NCBI RefSeq assembly: GCF_002837275.1
Contig: NZ_NXIF01000002.1
Span: forward strand, 1 to 64,000
Source of the DNA: Malaciobacter halophilus
Lineage (GTDB): Bacteria > Campylobacterota > Campylobacteria > Campylobacterales > Arcobacteraceae
Direction of reading: 5' to 3'
Length of the DNA: 64,000 nt
Positions 51,549 to 60,664 of this stretch are shown piece after piece. Position 1 is the first letter of the stretch, and every line of letters begins with the position of its first letter. A model generated the notes under the pieces. The model was not told where the DNA came from, ran no database searches, and worked only from the letters and a program-made list of their open reading frames with translations. The position numbers were made by a program, and so were the translations under genes.

Positions 51549-52946
51549 ATGGGATACAGCACAACACACTTTAAATCAATAAATCCATATACAGAAGAAG
51601 TTGTATATGAAATACCTATGCATACATTAGAACAAACAAGAGAGATTTTACAAAATGCTCAAGAAGCATTTTGTAATGAATGGATAAATACAACTTTTGA
51701 ACAAAGAGCATCACTTTTAAATGCTGTTGCAAAACAAATGAAAGACAATCTTGACTATTATGCTTTACCAATGACAGAAGAGATGGGAAAACCTATAAAT
51801 GAAGCAAGAGGAGAAGTAAATAAGGCAGCTTGGGCAGCAGAACATTATGCAAAATTTGCACAAGAGTATTTAAAAACTGAATATTTAGAATCAGATGCTA
51901 CTGAAAGTTATGTTCAACACTTACCTTTAGGTGTAACATTAGGTATTTTACCTTGGAATGCTCCTTTTTGGTTAGCATTTAGATATTTAGCACCTGCACT
52001 TATGTCTGGAAATACTTGTGTTATGAAACATGATTCTCATACACCTTTATGTGCAGTAAGAATCATTGAGGCTTTCCAAAAGGCTGGTTTTCCAAAAAAT
52101 GTTGTTCAAAATGTTGTTGTAGGACACTCTAATTTAGAATCAATGATAAGAAATCCTATTGTTAAAGGTGTCTCTTTAACAGGTTCTTCAAAAGCGGGTG
52201 CAGCTGTTGGAGCAATAGCAGGAAATGAAATTAAACCTGTAGTTTTAGAGTTAGGAGGAAGTGACCCAGCTATAATTTTAAAAGATACACAAGATTTAGA
52301 AAAAGCCGCAGATGTAGTAGTTCTATCAAGATATATAAATGCAGGTCAATCGTGTATAGCTGCTAAAAGAATTATTGTTGAAGAACCAATATATGAAGAA
52401 TTCATCGCTCTTTTAAAACAGAGATTTGAAAAACTTAAACTTGGTGACCCAAAAGATGAAACAACAGTAATTGGTCCAATTGCAAGAAAAGAGTTAGTAG
52501 AACAAATGCATGAACAAGTTAATAAATCTATCGCGGCTGGAGCAAGATTAATTTTAGGAGGAGAGAAACATCAAGGGAAAGGATTTTTCTTCCCTGTTAC
52601 TCTTCTTGCTGATGTTGAACCAGGTATGGTTGTATCTTGTCAAGAAACCTTTGGCCCAATTGCAGCAGTAATAAAAGCAAAAGATGAAGAAGAAGCAATA
52701 AAAATTGCAAATGATACAGAATATGGTTTAGGTGGCTCTATTTGGACAAAAGATATAGAAAAAGCAAAAAAACTTGCTGGAAAAATTATTACAGGACAAG
52801 TATCTATAAATGGTATAGTAAAATCAGATCCTAGACTTCCAAGTGGAGGAGTTAAAAAATCAGGACTTGGTAAAGAATTAGGGCCACATGGTATAAAAAT
52901 GTTTGTAAACACACAACAAGTTTGGATAGGTCCAGCTAAAGGGTAG
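51549..52946 (+). CDS. doeC: Aldehyde dehydrogenase DoeC (aspartate-semialdehyde oxidising)
   Basis: The 465-residue protein is an NAD(P)-dependent aldehyde dehydrogenase of the succinate-semialdehyde type. ILPWNAPFWLAFRYLAPAL is the cofactor-binding start, SLTGSSKAGAAVG the nucleotide loop, VLELGGSDPAIIL holds the general-base Glu, and NAGQSCIAAKRI the nucleophilic Cys. In the doe cluster its substrate is expected to be aspartate semialdehyde, giving aspartate. This specificity is assigned by context. It has an AAGGAGA Shine-Dalgarno and follows doeD by 12 bases. Confidence 0.9.
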   Translation: MGYSTTHFKSINPYTEEVVYEIPMHTLEQTREILQNAQEAFCNEWINTTFEQRASLLNAVAKQMKDNLDYYALPMTEEMGKPINEARGEVNKAAWAAEHYAKFAQEYLKTEYLESDATESYVQHLPLGVTLGILPWNAPFWLAFRYLAPALMSGNTCVMKHDSHTPLCAVRIIEAFQKAGFPKNVVQNVVVGHSNLESMIRNPIVKGVSLTGSSKAGAAVGAIAGNEIKPVVLELGGSDPAIILKDTQDLEKAADVVVLSRYINAGQSCIAAKRIIVEEPIYEEFIALLKQRFEKLKLGDPKDETTVIGPIARKELVEQMHEQVNKSIAAGARLILGGEKHQGKGFFFPVTLLADVEPGMVVSCQETFGPIAAVIKAKDEEEAIKIANDTEYGLGGSIWTKDIEKAKKLAGKIITGQVSINGIVKSDPRLPSGGVKKSGLGKELGPHGIKMFVNTQQVWIGPAKG

Positions 52947-52973
52947 TTTACTTCTTCTAGTAAGGAGAGAAAA

Positions 52974-54152
52974 ATGAAATTAGCTTTTCCTAAAGCAGAG
53001 TATGTAAAAAGAGTAAAAAAAGTACAAAGAGAGATGCGAAGAAAAGGCATTGATGTACTTATTGCAACTGACCCTGGAAATATGAATTGGCTAACTGGTT
53101 ATGATGGTTGGTCTTTTTATGTACACCAAGGAGTAATTGTATCTTTAGATGAAGAAGAGCCTATTTGGTTTGGAAGACATATGGATAAAAGTGCAGCACT
53201 ACTTAGATGTTATATGAAAGATGATAAATTAATTGCATATCCAGAAGAGTATGTTCAAAATCTTGATAAGCATCCAATGGAGTGGTTAGCAAAAAATATC
53301 TTTTTTGCTAGAGGATGGCATGATGCAACTATTGCTACAGAGATGGATAATTATTACTACTCTGCACAAGCACATTTAAGTTTAGTATCTAATCTTTGGA
53401 AAGCAAGATTCGTAGATAGCCAAAATCTAGTAAATTGGGCTAGATGTATTAAATCTGATAAAGAGATAGAGTATATGAAGATTGCAGGTAGAATAACTTC
53501 CAAAATTCATCAAAGAATACTTGATGTTGCAAGGGTTGGAATTCCTAAAAGTTTTGTTGTTGCACAAATTTATGAAACTGCAATTGAAGGAGTTGATGGA
53601 TATAGTGGAGATTATCCTTCTATTGTCCCTTTACTTCCTTCAGGGAAAGAGGCATCTGCTTCACATATTACTTGGGATAATAAACCTTTTAAAGCAAATG
53701 AAGGTACATTTTTTGAGGTTTCAGGATGTTATAAAAGATACCACTGCCCAATGTCAAGAACTTTATACATGGGGAAACCTTCCCAAAGGTTTCTAAATGC
53801 AGAAAAAGCTCTTCTTGAGGCTATTGATGCAGGACTTGAACAAGCAAAACCTGGTAATAAGACAAGTGATATTGCAAAAGCACTTGATAAAGTAATGCTT
53901 AAATATGGCATTGATAGACATGGTGCAAGATGTGGTTATCCAATAGGAGTTAGTTATCCTCCTGATTGGGGAGAAAGAACTTTTAGTATAAGAGCTTCTG
54001 ATGATACAATTTTAAAATCAGGAATGACCTTTCACTTTATGCCAGGCATTTGGCAAGATGATTGGGGAATTGAAATAACTGAAAGTATCTTAATAAATGA
54101 CGATGGATGTGAATCACTTTGTGATTATCCAAGAAAACTATTTATTAAGTAA
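52974..54152 (+). CDS. doeA: Ectoine hydrolase DoeA (M24 peptidase fold)
   Basis: DoeA opens the ectoine ring to N-acetyl-diaminobutyrate. The 392-residue sequence follows the known DoeA/EutD pattern closely: IATDPGNMNWLTGYDGWSFY, VHQGVIV, ATEMDNYYYSAQAH, GVDGYSGDYPSIVPLLPSGK, EVSGCYKRYHCPMSRTLYMG and GYPIGVSYPPDWGERTFSIR, ending FHFMPGIWQDDWGIEITESI. This is the pita-bread fold of creatinase/Xaa-Pro enzymes, with the YHCPMSR metal-site change typical of DoeA. It is last in the operon, 27 bases after doeC, with AAGGAG upstream of the ATG. Confidence 0.95.
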   Translation: MKLAFPKAEYVKRVKKVQREMRRKGIDVLIATDPGNMNWLTGYDGWSFYVHQGVIVSLDEEEPIWFGRHMDKSAALLRCYMKDDKLIAYPEEYVQNLDKHPMEWLAKNIFFARGWHDATIATEMDNYYYSAQAHLSLVSNLWKARFVDSQNLVNWARCIKSDKEIEYMKIAGRITSKIHQRILDVARVGIPKSFVVAQIYETAIEGVDGYSGDYPSIVPLLPSGKEASASHITWDNKPFKANEGTFFEVSGCYKRYHCPMSRTLYMGKPSQRFLNAEKALLEAIDAGLEQAKPGNKTSDIAKALDKVMLKYGIDRHGARCGYPIGVSYPPDWGERTFSIRASDDTILKSGMTFHFMPGIWQDDWGIEITESILINDDGCESLCDYPRKLFIK

Positions 54153-54156
54153 ATTT

Positions 54157-54282
54157 CTATTTAAAAACCTCTTGCCAAGAGTAAATATTCTTAATTGCTC
54201 TTGGCTCTACTACAAAAGATAGTAAAGAAAGAATCAAAAATAAAGCAATAAAAAAAGCGATTATTTTAATTAGTTTATTCAT
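54157..54282 (-). CDS. 41-residue predicted single-pass membrane protein
   Basis: A short minus-strand ORF reads MNKLIKIIAFFIALFLILSL and then LSFVVEPRAI, KNIYSWQEVFK. It has one clear membrane segment (residues 5-25), a basic start, and a good AAAGG Shine-Dalgarno six bases before the ATG. It is convergent with doeA, ending 4 bases from the doeA stop, and divergent from uvrA. No family is recognised. The strong RBS and typical small-membrane-protein composition support that it is translated. Confidence 0.6.
   Translation of the reverse strand: MNKLIKIIAFFIALFLILSLLSFVVEPRAIKNIYSWQEVFK
54174..54205. repeat. 8-bp inverted repeat downstream of doeA
   Basis: GCCAAGAG (54174-54181) and CTCTTGGC (54198-54205) are perfect inverted copies with a 16-base loop. 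They lie 22 bases after the doeA stop, inside the small minus-strand ORF. No U-tract follows, so it may stabilise the 3' end of the ectoine transcript rather than terminate it. Confidence 0.45.
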
Positions 54283-54386
54283 TTATTACCTTTAATTATT
54301 TTTTATATTAAACAATAAAGATTCTTAGAATAAACACAAATTTATAAACTTACATTTTTTATATATTTAGTTTCATCTTTCTTTGG

Positions 54387-54392
54387 TATAAT
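54387..54392 (+). promoter_or_regulatory. -10 box of uvrA
   Basis: TGGTATAAT gives a perfect TATAAT with the extended TG, 47 bases before the uvrA ATG. No LexA-type box is recognisable near it. Confidence 0.5.
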
Positions 54393-54438
54393 ATGAGCTT
54401 TATTTTTTACAAAACCTATTTAAAATGGACTATTATTT

Positions 54439-57255
54439 ATGAAAGATGCAATTAAAATTTATAACGCAAAAGAGAATAACTTAAAGAATATTAATTTAGA
54501 AATACCTAAAAATAAACTTATTGTTTTTACAGGGCTATCAGGTTCTGGAAAATCTACATTAGCATTTGATACACTTTATGCTGAAGGACAAAGAAGATAT
54601 ATAGAATCACTTTCTGCATATGCAAGACAATTTTTAGATAAAGTTGGAAAACCTGATGTGGAAAGAATTGAGGGATTAACACCAGCAATTGCAATTGACC
54701 AAAAAACTACATCTAAAAATCCTCGTTCAACAGTAGGAACTATTACAGAAGTTTATGATTATTTTAGACTTTTATATGCAAGAGTTGGAAAACAACACTG
54801 TCATAAATGTGGAAAACCAATATCACAAATGAGTTCTTCAGATGTAATTGAACAAGTTCTTTCACTTCCAGATGGAGCAAAAATTGTAATACTAGCACCA
54901 CTAATTAATAGAAAAAAAGGAACTTTTGCAGACCTTTTAGAAGGGCTTCGAAATAAAGGCTATGTAAGAGCAATGATTGATGGTGTGATGGTTAGACTTG
55001 ATGAAGAGATTGAACTTGAAAAAAATAAAATGCATACTATTAAAATAGTAATAGATAGAGTTGTAGTAAAAGAAGAGAACAGAGATAGAATCGCACAAGA
55101 TGTGGAAAAAGGTTTAAAAGAGAGTTTTGGAGAGTTAGAAGTAGAAATTATTAATCACAAAGAGTTAGACTGTGATAAGCATGTGCACTATTCTGAGCAT
55201 ATGGCTTGTTTTGATTGTAAAATCTCTTTTGAACCATTAGAGCCTTTAAGTTTTTCATTTAACTCACCCAAAGGTGCTTGTTCTTCATGTGATGGTTTAG
55301 GAATTAGATATTCACTTGATATGAAAAAAATTATAAATGAAGACTTATGTCTAAAAGATGGTGCTATTAAGATTATTTATGGTTTCAATAAGGGTTACTA
55401 CTTTAAAATGCTAACTGCTTTTTGTGAAGCAGCAAATATTGATATGAATAAAACTTTTAGAGAACTTGAAGAGCATGAAAAAAAAGCCATATTACATGGT
55501 GGAGTAGAAGAAGCTGTATTTACTTGGAAAAGACATAAATTAAGAAGAAAATGGGAAGGTATTGTAACAATTGCATATAACATGGTAAAAGATGAAAAAG
55601 ACATGGCAGAATATATGACTGAAAAAACATGTGATTCATGTAATGGAAATAGATTAAAGCCCTCTTCTCAAAGTGTTTATGTAGCAAAAAAAACAATATC
55701 AGACATTATAAATCTTCCAATTGAAGATGCACATAAATTTTTTCAAGATGAAAAAAACTTTGATTATTTGAATGCACAAAATAAAATGATTTCAGCTCCT
55801 ATTTTAAAAGAGATTAGAGAAAGAATCTTCTTCTTAAATGATGTAGGACTTGGATATATTACTTTAGGAAGAGATGCAAGGACAATCTCAGGAGGAGAAG
55901 CACAAAGAATTAGAGTTGCTAGTCAAATTGGTTCTGGACTTACAGGAGTTATGTATGTACTAGACGAACCTTCAATTGGTCTTCATGAAAGAGATACAAA
56001 TAAACTAATAAAAACACTTAAAGCTTTACAAGAAAAAGGCAATACTGTAATTGTTGTAGAACATGACAAAGAAACAATTAAAGAAGCAGACTTTATAGTA
56101 GATATTGGACCTAATGCTGGAAAATATGGTGGAGAAATTGTTTTTGCAGGAACATTAAAACAGATGCTAAAGGCAAACACTTTAACAGCTCAATATGTGT
56201 CAGGTAAAAAACAAATAGCCTATTCTCACAATAGACCTCAAGAAAAATATATTGAAATAAAAAATGTAAATATCAATAATATTAAAAATTTAGATGTACA
56301 AATTCCACTTAAAAATCTTGTATCAATCACAGGAGTTAGTGGAAGTGGTAAATCATCACTTATTTTACAAACTTTATTACCAGTAGCAAAAGAGTTATTA
56401 AATCATGCAAAAAGAGTAAAAAAAGTTGATGGAGTTGAAATATCAGGACTAGAAAACTTAGATAAAGTAATCTATCTTGACCAAAGTCCTATTGGAAGAA
56501 CACCAAGAAGTAATCCAGCAACTTATACTGGTCTAATGGATGAAATTAGAACACTATTTTCAAAAACAAAAGAGGCTAGTTTAAGAGGTTATAAAGTAGG
56601 AAGATTCTCTTTTAATGTAAAAGGAGGAAGATGTGAGAAATGTCAAGGTGAAGGTGAAATAAAAATTGAAATGCACTTCTTACCAGATATTATGGTTAAA
56701 TGTGATGAATGTGATGGACAAAGATATAATAGACAAACTTTAGAAATTTTATACAAAGGTAAAAGTATTGCTGATGTATTAAATATGAGTGTTGATGAAG
56801 CTTTAGAGTTTTTTGCAAAAGTTCCAAAAATATATGCAAAATTAAAAACATTAAGTGATGTAGGATTAGGATATATTACTTTAGGACAAAATGCTGTTAC
56901 TTTAAGTGGTGGAGAAGCACAAAGAATTAAATTAAGTAAAGAGTTAAGTAAAAAAGATACAGGAAATACATTATATATCTTAGATGAACCAACAACTGGT
57001 CTTCACTTTGCAGATGTAGATAGACTTACAAAAGTTTTACACCACTTAGTAGAAGTTGGAAACTCTGTACTTGTAATTGAACATAATCTTGATATTATCA
57101 AAAACTCTGACTGGGTTATAGATATTGGACCAGAAGGCGGAAATAAAGGTGGTAAAGTTGTTGCAGAGGGTACACCTGAAGAGTTAGCAAAAACTCATAA
57201 AAAAACAAACTCATATACAGGATATTATTTAAATAAAGAGTTAAATGAAAAATAA
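54439..57255 (+). CDS. uvrA: Excinuclease ABC subunit A
   Basis: UvrA recognises bulky DNA lesions and loads UvrB. The 938-residue protein has two ABC modules: Walker A GLSGSGKSTLAFDTLYAEGQ and GVSGSGKSSLILQTL, signature segments TISGGEAQRIRVASQ and TLSGGEAQRIKLSKE, and the zinc-finger cysteines in CHKCGKPI, CFDCK/CSSCDG and CEKCQGEGEIKIEMHFLPD with CDECDGQRY. It starts at ATG 54439 and ends inside the start of the DUF309 gene (11-base overlap). Confidence 0.97.
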   Translation: MKDAIKIYNAKENNLKNINLEIPKNKLIVFTGLSGSGKSTLAFDTLYAEGQRRYIESLSAYARQFLDKVGKPDVERIEGLTPAIAIDQKTTSKNPRSTVGTITEVYDYFRLLYARVGKQHCHKCGKPISQMSSSDVIEQVLSLPDGAKIVILAPLINRKKGTFADLLEGLRNKGYVRAMIDGVMVRLDEEIELEKNKMHTIKIVIDRVVVKEENRDRIAQDVEKGLKESFGELEVEIINHKELDCDKHVHYSEHMACFDCKISFEPLEPLSFSFNSPKGACSSCDGLGIRYSLDMKKIINEDLCLKDGAIKIIYGFNKGYYFKMLTAFCEAANIDMNKTFRELEEHEKKAILHGGVEEAVFTWKRHKLRRKWEGIVTIAYNMVKDEKDMAEYMTEKTCDSCNGNRLKPSSQSVYVAKKTISDIINLPIEDAHKFFQDEKNFDYLNAQNKMISAPILKEIRERIFFLNDVGLGYITLGRDARTISGGEAQRIRVASQIGSGLTGVMYVLDEPSIGLHERDTNKLIKTLKALQEKGNTVIVVEHDKETIKEADFIVDIGPNAGKYGGEIVFAGTLKQMLKANTLTAQYVSGKKQIAYSHNRPQEKYIEIKNVNINNIKNLDVQIPLKNLVSITGVSGSGKSSLILQTLLPVAKELLNHAKRVKKVDGVEISGLENLDKVIYLDQSPIGRTPRSNPATYTGLMDEIRTLFSKTKEASLRGYKVGRFSFNVKGGRCEKCQGEGEIKIEMHFLPDIMVKCDECDGQRYNRQTLEILYKGKSIADVLNMSVDEALEFFAKVPKIYAKLKTLSDVGLGYITLGQNAVTLSGGEAQRIKLSKELSKKDTGNTLYILDEPTTGLHFADVDRLTKVLHHLVEVGNSVLVIEHNLDIIKNSDWVIDIGPEGGNKGGKVVAEGTPEELAKTHKKTNSYTGYYLNKELNEK

Positions 57256-57577
57256 TAGAGCAATTGATAACTTTATTAAAGCACTAGAAGAGCATGAGTT
57301 TATAAAAGCTCATGAACTTTTAGAAGATGATTGGAAAGCTTTTAAAAGACAAAAACAGACTACTGAAGCAAAAGCTTTACAAGGACTTATAAATGGTGCG
57401 ACTGCTCTTGCTTTATATCATATAAAAAAAAGGCCATCAGGTTTTATAAAAGTTTGGCCTGTTTATATAAAATATAAACCTTTATTACAAAATGCCAAAT
57501 TAAAAGATAAAAATAGATTTTATGATGCTTGTAATATTCTTGAAAAAAAAAGAGATGAACTTATCAAAGACCTTTAG
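57245..57577 (+). CDS. DUF309-like small helical protein
   Basis: The 110-residue protein has the DUF309 pattern: NFIKALEEHEFIKAHELLED followed by DWKAF, then EAKALQGLINGATALALYHI with RPSG. The HE..E.W and QGLI elements are the hallmark of this family, whose function is not established. It overlaps the 3' end of uvrA by 11 bases and is presumably co-expressed. Confidence 0.8.
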   Translation: MKNNRAIDNFIKALEEHEFIKAHELLEDDWKAFKRQKQTTEAKALQGLINGATALALYHIKKRPSGFIKVWPVYIKYKPLLQNAKLKDKNRFYDACNILEKKRDELIKDL

Positions 57578-57687
57578 TTTAACTTAAATTTTATACTTAA
57601 TTTAAAAATAGTGCTTCATATAAGTTTATACTAAAAACAATCGCTATATAATTCTTCATAATTTATTGAAATAAAGGAAACACTATT

Positions 57688-58923
57688 ATGTCACTAACCA
57701 AAAAGAGTATCTTCTCTAATATAGGTATTCAAATTATTATCGCGATGGTTTTAGGTACTATTGTAGGAATCATAATGAAACATGATGCTGCAATGTTTGC
57801 ACCGCTAGGAACTATATTTATCCACTTGATTAAAATGCTTGTTATCCCGTTAATTGCAATCTCAATCATTAGTGGTGCTGCAAGTATTGGAGGAACAAAG
57901 TCTGCTGGAAAGATTGGAGCGTTAACTTTTGCATTCTTTTTAATTACTTCAGGATTTGCTGTATCTTTAGCTTTAGCAATGGGTGAATATTTTACTCCAG
58001 GTGTTGGTGTAGATTTAAGTAGCGTAGAAGGGATGTTCTCGGATAAATATGCAAGTAAAGGTGCTCTTCCAGGATTTTTCGAAACAATTACTGGAATTAT
58101 ACCAACAAATATTTTTCAATCACTAACAGATGCAAATATCTTGCAAATTCTTTTCTTCTGTCTTTTTTTAGGTATTGCTATATCTAAACTTGAAAAAGAA
58201 AAATCTCAACCTCTTTTAAATGGAATAAATGCTTTAGTTGATGCGTTTATTTGGATGATTCATGTAGTTATGAAATTTGCACCAATTGGTGTATTTGGAT
58301 TAATGGCTGATGCTATTGGTACTTTTGGATTTGATGTATTACAACTTGTAACGAACTTAGTATTAGTATTTATTGCTGCAATACTTATTTTTGGTTTTAT
58401 TTTCTTTCCTATATTAATTAAACTATTCTCAACTATGAGTGTTAGAAAATTTATTAGTGCAATGAAAAAACCACAAAGTGTTGCTTTATCAACAGCTTCT
58501 TCAATGGGAACACTTCCTGTTACTATGGAAGTTTGTGAAGAAGAGTTAAAGGTTTCTAAATCTACTTCTTCATTTGTTTTACCATTAGGAGCCACTATTA
58601 ATATGAGTGGAAATGCAATCTATTATGGATTAGTAGCAATTTTCTTTGCACAAATCTTTAATGTACAATTAGGATTTGCAGAGTACGCAGCAATTGTATT
58701 AACTGCAACAATTGGTGCAATAGGACAAGCAGGGGTTCCAGGACCTTCATTTTTAGTTGTTGCAGTATTAATTGCTGCTGGAATTCCAATTGAAGGACTT
58801 CCTTTACTTTTTGCACTTGATAGAATATTTGATATGATTAGAACAGCATTAAATATTACAGGTGATGCAGCTTGTGCAGTAATTATTGATGAATATGCAC
58901 AAAATCAACCTAGCAAATGCTAA
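57688..58923 (+). CDS. Dicarboxylate/amino-acid:cation symporter (DAACS family)
   Basis: The 411-residue membrane protein has the DAACS layout of eight transmembrane helices and two re-entrant loops. HP1 is STASSMGTLPVTMEV, TM7 carries GATINMSGNAIYYG, HP2 is IGQAGVPGPSFLVV, and TM8 has DRIFDMIRTALNITGDAACA. The NMSGNA sequence replaces the NMDGTA of glutamate transporters. Likely substrates are C4-dicarboxylates or acidic or neutral amino acids, with sodium or protons. It has its own 110-base upstream gap and an AAAGGAAA Shine-Dalgarno. Confidence 0.92.
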   Translation: MSLTKKSIFSNIGIQIIIAMVLGTIVGIIMKHDAAMFAPLGTIFIHLIKMLVIPLIAISIISGAASIGGTKSAGKIGALTFAFFLITSGFAVSLALAMGEYFTPGVGVDLSSVEGMFSDKYASKGALPGFFETITGIIPTNIFQSLTDANILQILFFCLFLGIAISKLEKEKSQPLLNGINALVDAFIWMIHVVMKFAPIGVFGLMADAIGTFGFDVLQLVTNLVLVFIAAILIFGFIFFPILIKLFSTMSVRKFISAMKKPQSVALSTASSMGTLPVTMEVCEEELKVSKSTSSFVLPLGATINMSGNAIYYGLVAIFFAQIFNVQLGFAEYAAIVLTATIGAIGQAGVPGPSFLVVAVLIAAGIPIEGLPLLFALDRIFDMIRTALNITGDAACAVIIDEYAQNQPSKC

Positions 58924-58927
58924 ATTT

Positions 58928-59293
58928 CTAAAAAGCTTCAGCAGCTTCTTGCTGTTGAACTTTTAGAAAATAAGCTTTAAGCCTCATCATCTCATCTGTA
59001 GGGTATTGACTTTCAAAATCACCCCTATTTACCTTAACATAAAAATCTTTTGAATTACTGTTATAACCAAAATCTAAATTTGTTAATTTATACTCTACAA
59101 AACTTGAAATATTAGCATCTGATACTTTTTTTGTCTCTTTTGTTTCTTCTAATTTAGTAAACTCTTCTTTTACTTTTGAAGACTCTTTGCCTTCGATTAC
59201 TTGTGAAGTAGCATTCGAAGGTTGTACTTTTTGAATTTGAACAGATTGCTCGTTACTGTAAGATTCAAGTTTTGGGATCAAACCATACTCCAT
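58928..59293 (-). CDS. FlaG-like small protein
   Basis: The 121-residue product has a charged, disordered-looking N-terminal half (many Glu, Lys, Ser) and a compact C-terminal part, VEYKLTNLDFGYNSNSKDF and YVKVNRGDFESQYPTDEMMR, that resembles the FlaG domain (strand-turn-strand, then a P-x-E/D-x-x-x-x-L helix). FlaG influences filament length. The match is weak and this is a tentative call. The frame opens 9 codons earlier, but AAGGAGG sits five bases before ATG 59293, which decides the start. It is convergent with the symporter gene. Confidence 0.55.
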   Translation of the reverse strand: MEYGLIPKLESYSNEQSVQIQKVQPSNATSQVIEGKESSKVKEEFTKLEETKETKKVSDANISSFVEYKLTNLDFGYNSNSKDFYVKVNRGDFESQYPTDEMMRLKAYFLKVQQQEAAEAF

Positions 59294-59403
59294 AACAACC
59301 TCCTTATCAAAAGTTATCACTTCAATTACCTATTTAATTATATAAAAAAAACTTAAGTTTTGTCAAATATTCTTAAAATAAAGTAAATTTCTGTTAATAT
59401 ACG

Positions 59404-59431
59404 TTGTATTTTTTTCAAAATAGTATATAAT
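59404..59431 (+). promoter_or_regulatory. Promoter of the CNNM/CBS membrane protein gene
   Basis: TTGTAT (59404-59409) and TATAAT (59426-59431) are 16 bases apart. Transcription from here would include the leader ORF at 59466 and reach the CNNM/CBS start at 59513 after about 75 bases. Confidence 0.5.
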
Positions 59432-59465
59432 ACAATGTTTACTATTTAATCTAAGGAGAAATTAA

Positions 59466-59525
59466 TTGGAAGACAGTTCCCAGAGGTGCAATACAATTAC
59501 AGGTGACAAAAAATGGAAATATTAA
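59466..59525 (+). CDS. Possible 19-codon leader peptide overlapping the CNNM/CBS start
   Basis: A strong AAGGAG Shine-Dalgarno, seven bases before a TTG at 59466, opens a frame of 19 codons (MEDSSQRCNTITGDKKWKY) that ends at 59525, 12 bases inside the downstream gene, in another frame. The downstream gene has its own weaker AGGTGA. Translation of the leader could control access to the second start. This is an inference; no homologue is known to me. Confidence 0.35.
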   Translation: MEDSSQRCNTITGDKKWKY

Positions 59526-60559
59526 TACTTCTGTTTTTTATTGTAATTGGTACATCATTTTTATGTTCAGTTTTAGAATCAGTAATTCTATCAACAACAG
59601 TCTCATATATTTCAGTAATAGAAGAGAAGAATCCTAGTGCTGGAAAATTACTAAAAAAATTAAAATCAGAAATAGACATTTCAATTGCTTCAATTTTAAT
59701 TATCAACACAATTGCAAACACTTTAGGTGCAACTGCTATTGGGGTTCAAGCACAAAATGTTTTTAGTGGTGACAAAACACTAGTGATGATTATTTCTATT
59801 ATATTGACGTTTATGATTCTGTTTTTTGCAGAGATTATTCCAAAAACAATTGGTGCAGTTTATTGGAAAGAGTTAGCATCTGTTGCTGCAAGAATAATCA
59901 ATGTTTTTGTTTTTATTACTTATCCAATAATATTAATAACACAATTTGTAACAAAAAAGATTTCTAAAAATTCAGTAAATAACGACTCTTTTTCAAGAGA
60001 AGAGTTAATTCATTCTACACTTTTAAGTGAAGAAGAAGGTGTTATTGGTGATTTAGAGTCAGATATCATCGAAAATACATTAACTTTAAATGGAGTTAAA
60101 ATTAAAGATATTTTAACTCCAAGATCAGTTATGTATGCAGTTCAAAAAAATACTGCAATAAAAGATATTTTAGATGATAAAAGAACATATAAGTTTTCAA
60201 GGGTTCCTGTATATGACGAATCAATTGATAATATAGTTGGTGTTGTATTAACAAAAAAACTTTTCAAACAAGCCATTAAAGATAAAAATGTGCCTATTGA
60301 AAATATAATGACACCAGTTTTTACTCTAAATGAGAATATTCCTGTTGCAAAAGCAATGAATAAATTTATTCAGAAAAAAGAGCATATGTTTATTGTTTTA
60401 GATAATTATGATCAAACTGAAGGATTAGTAACTTTAGAAGATTGTATTGAAACATTATTAGGGCTTGAAATCATGGATGAACTTGATACAACGGCGGATA
60501 TGAGAAGACTTGCATTAAATAAAATGAAAGCTAAAAGAAAAGAGAGAGAAGGAAATTAG
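59513..60559 (+). CDS. CNNM/DUF21 membrane protein with CBS pair
   Basis: The N-terminal DUF21 domain has four hydrophobic segments, beginning MEILILLFFIVIGTSFLCSV and including SIASILIINTIANTLGATAI and ILFFAEIIPKTIGAVYW. A CBS pair follows (about residues 200-315; DILTPRSVMYAVQKNTAIKD, then YKFSRVPVYDESIDNIVGVV). Such CNNM/HlyC-CorC proteins are linked to Mg2+ or Co2+ homeostasis. The usual C-terminal CorC_HlyC domain is absent; the protein ends after the CBS pair with a basic tail. 348 residues. Confidence 0.9.
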   Translation: MEILILLFFIVIGTSFLCSVLESVILSTTVSYISVIEEKNPSAGKLLKKLKSEIDISIASILIINTIANTLGATAIGVQAQNVFSGDKTLVMIISIILTFMILFFAEIIPKTIGAVYWKELASVAARIINVFVFITYPIILITQFVTKKISKNSVNNDSFSREELIHSTLLSEEEGVIGDLESDIIENTLTLNGVKIKDILTPRSVMYAVQKNTAIKDILDDKRTYKFSRVPVYDESIDNIVGVVLTKKLFKQAIKDKNVPIENIMTPVFTLNENIPVAKAMNKFIQKKEHMFIVLDNYDQTEGLVTLEDCIETLLGLEIMDELDTTADMRRLALNKMKAKRKEREGN

Positions 60560-60664
60560 TAATCCTTCTCTTTAAATAAACTTATACTAACAATAAACTA
60601 ATAAAACAAATACCTATCTTAAATTTTTAAAGTTATAATCAAAATAAAAAGGTATTACACAATC

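Noticed and set aside
57688-58923. DAACS symporter as the ectoine importer for the doe operon
   Set aside because: It is separated from the doe genes by uvrA and a DUF309 gene with their own promoter, and known ectoine importers belong to other families.
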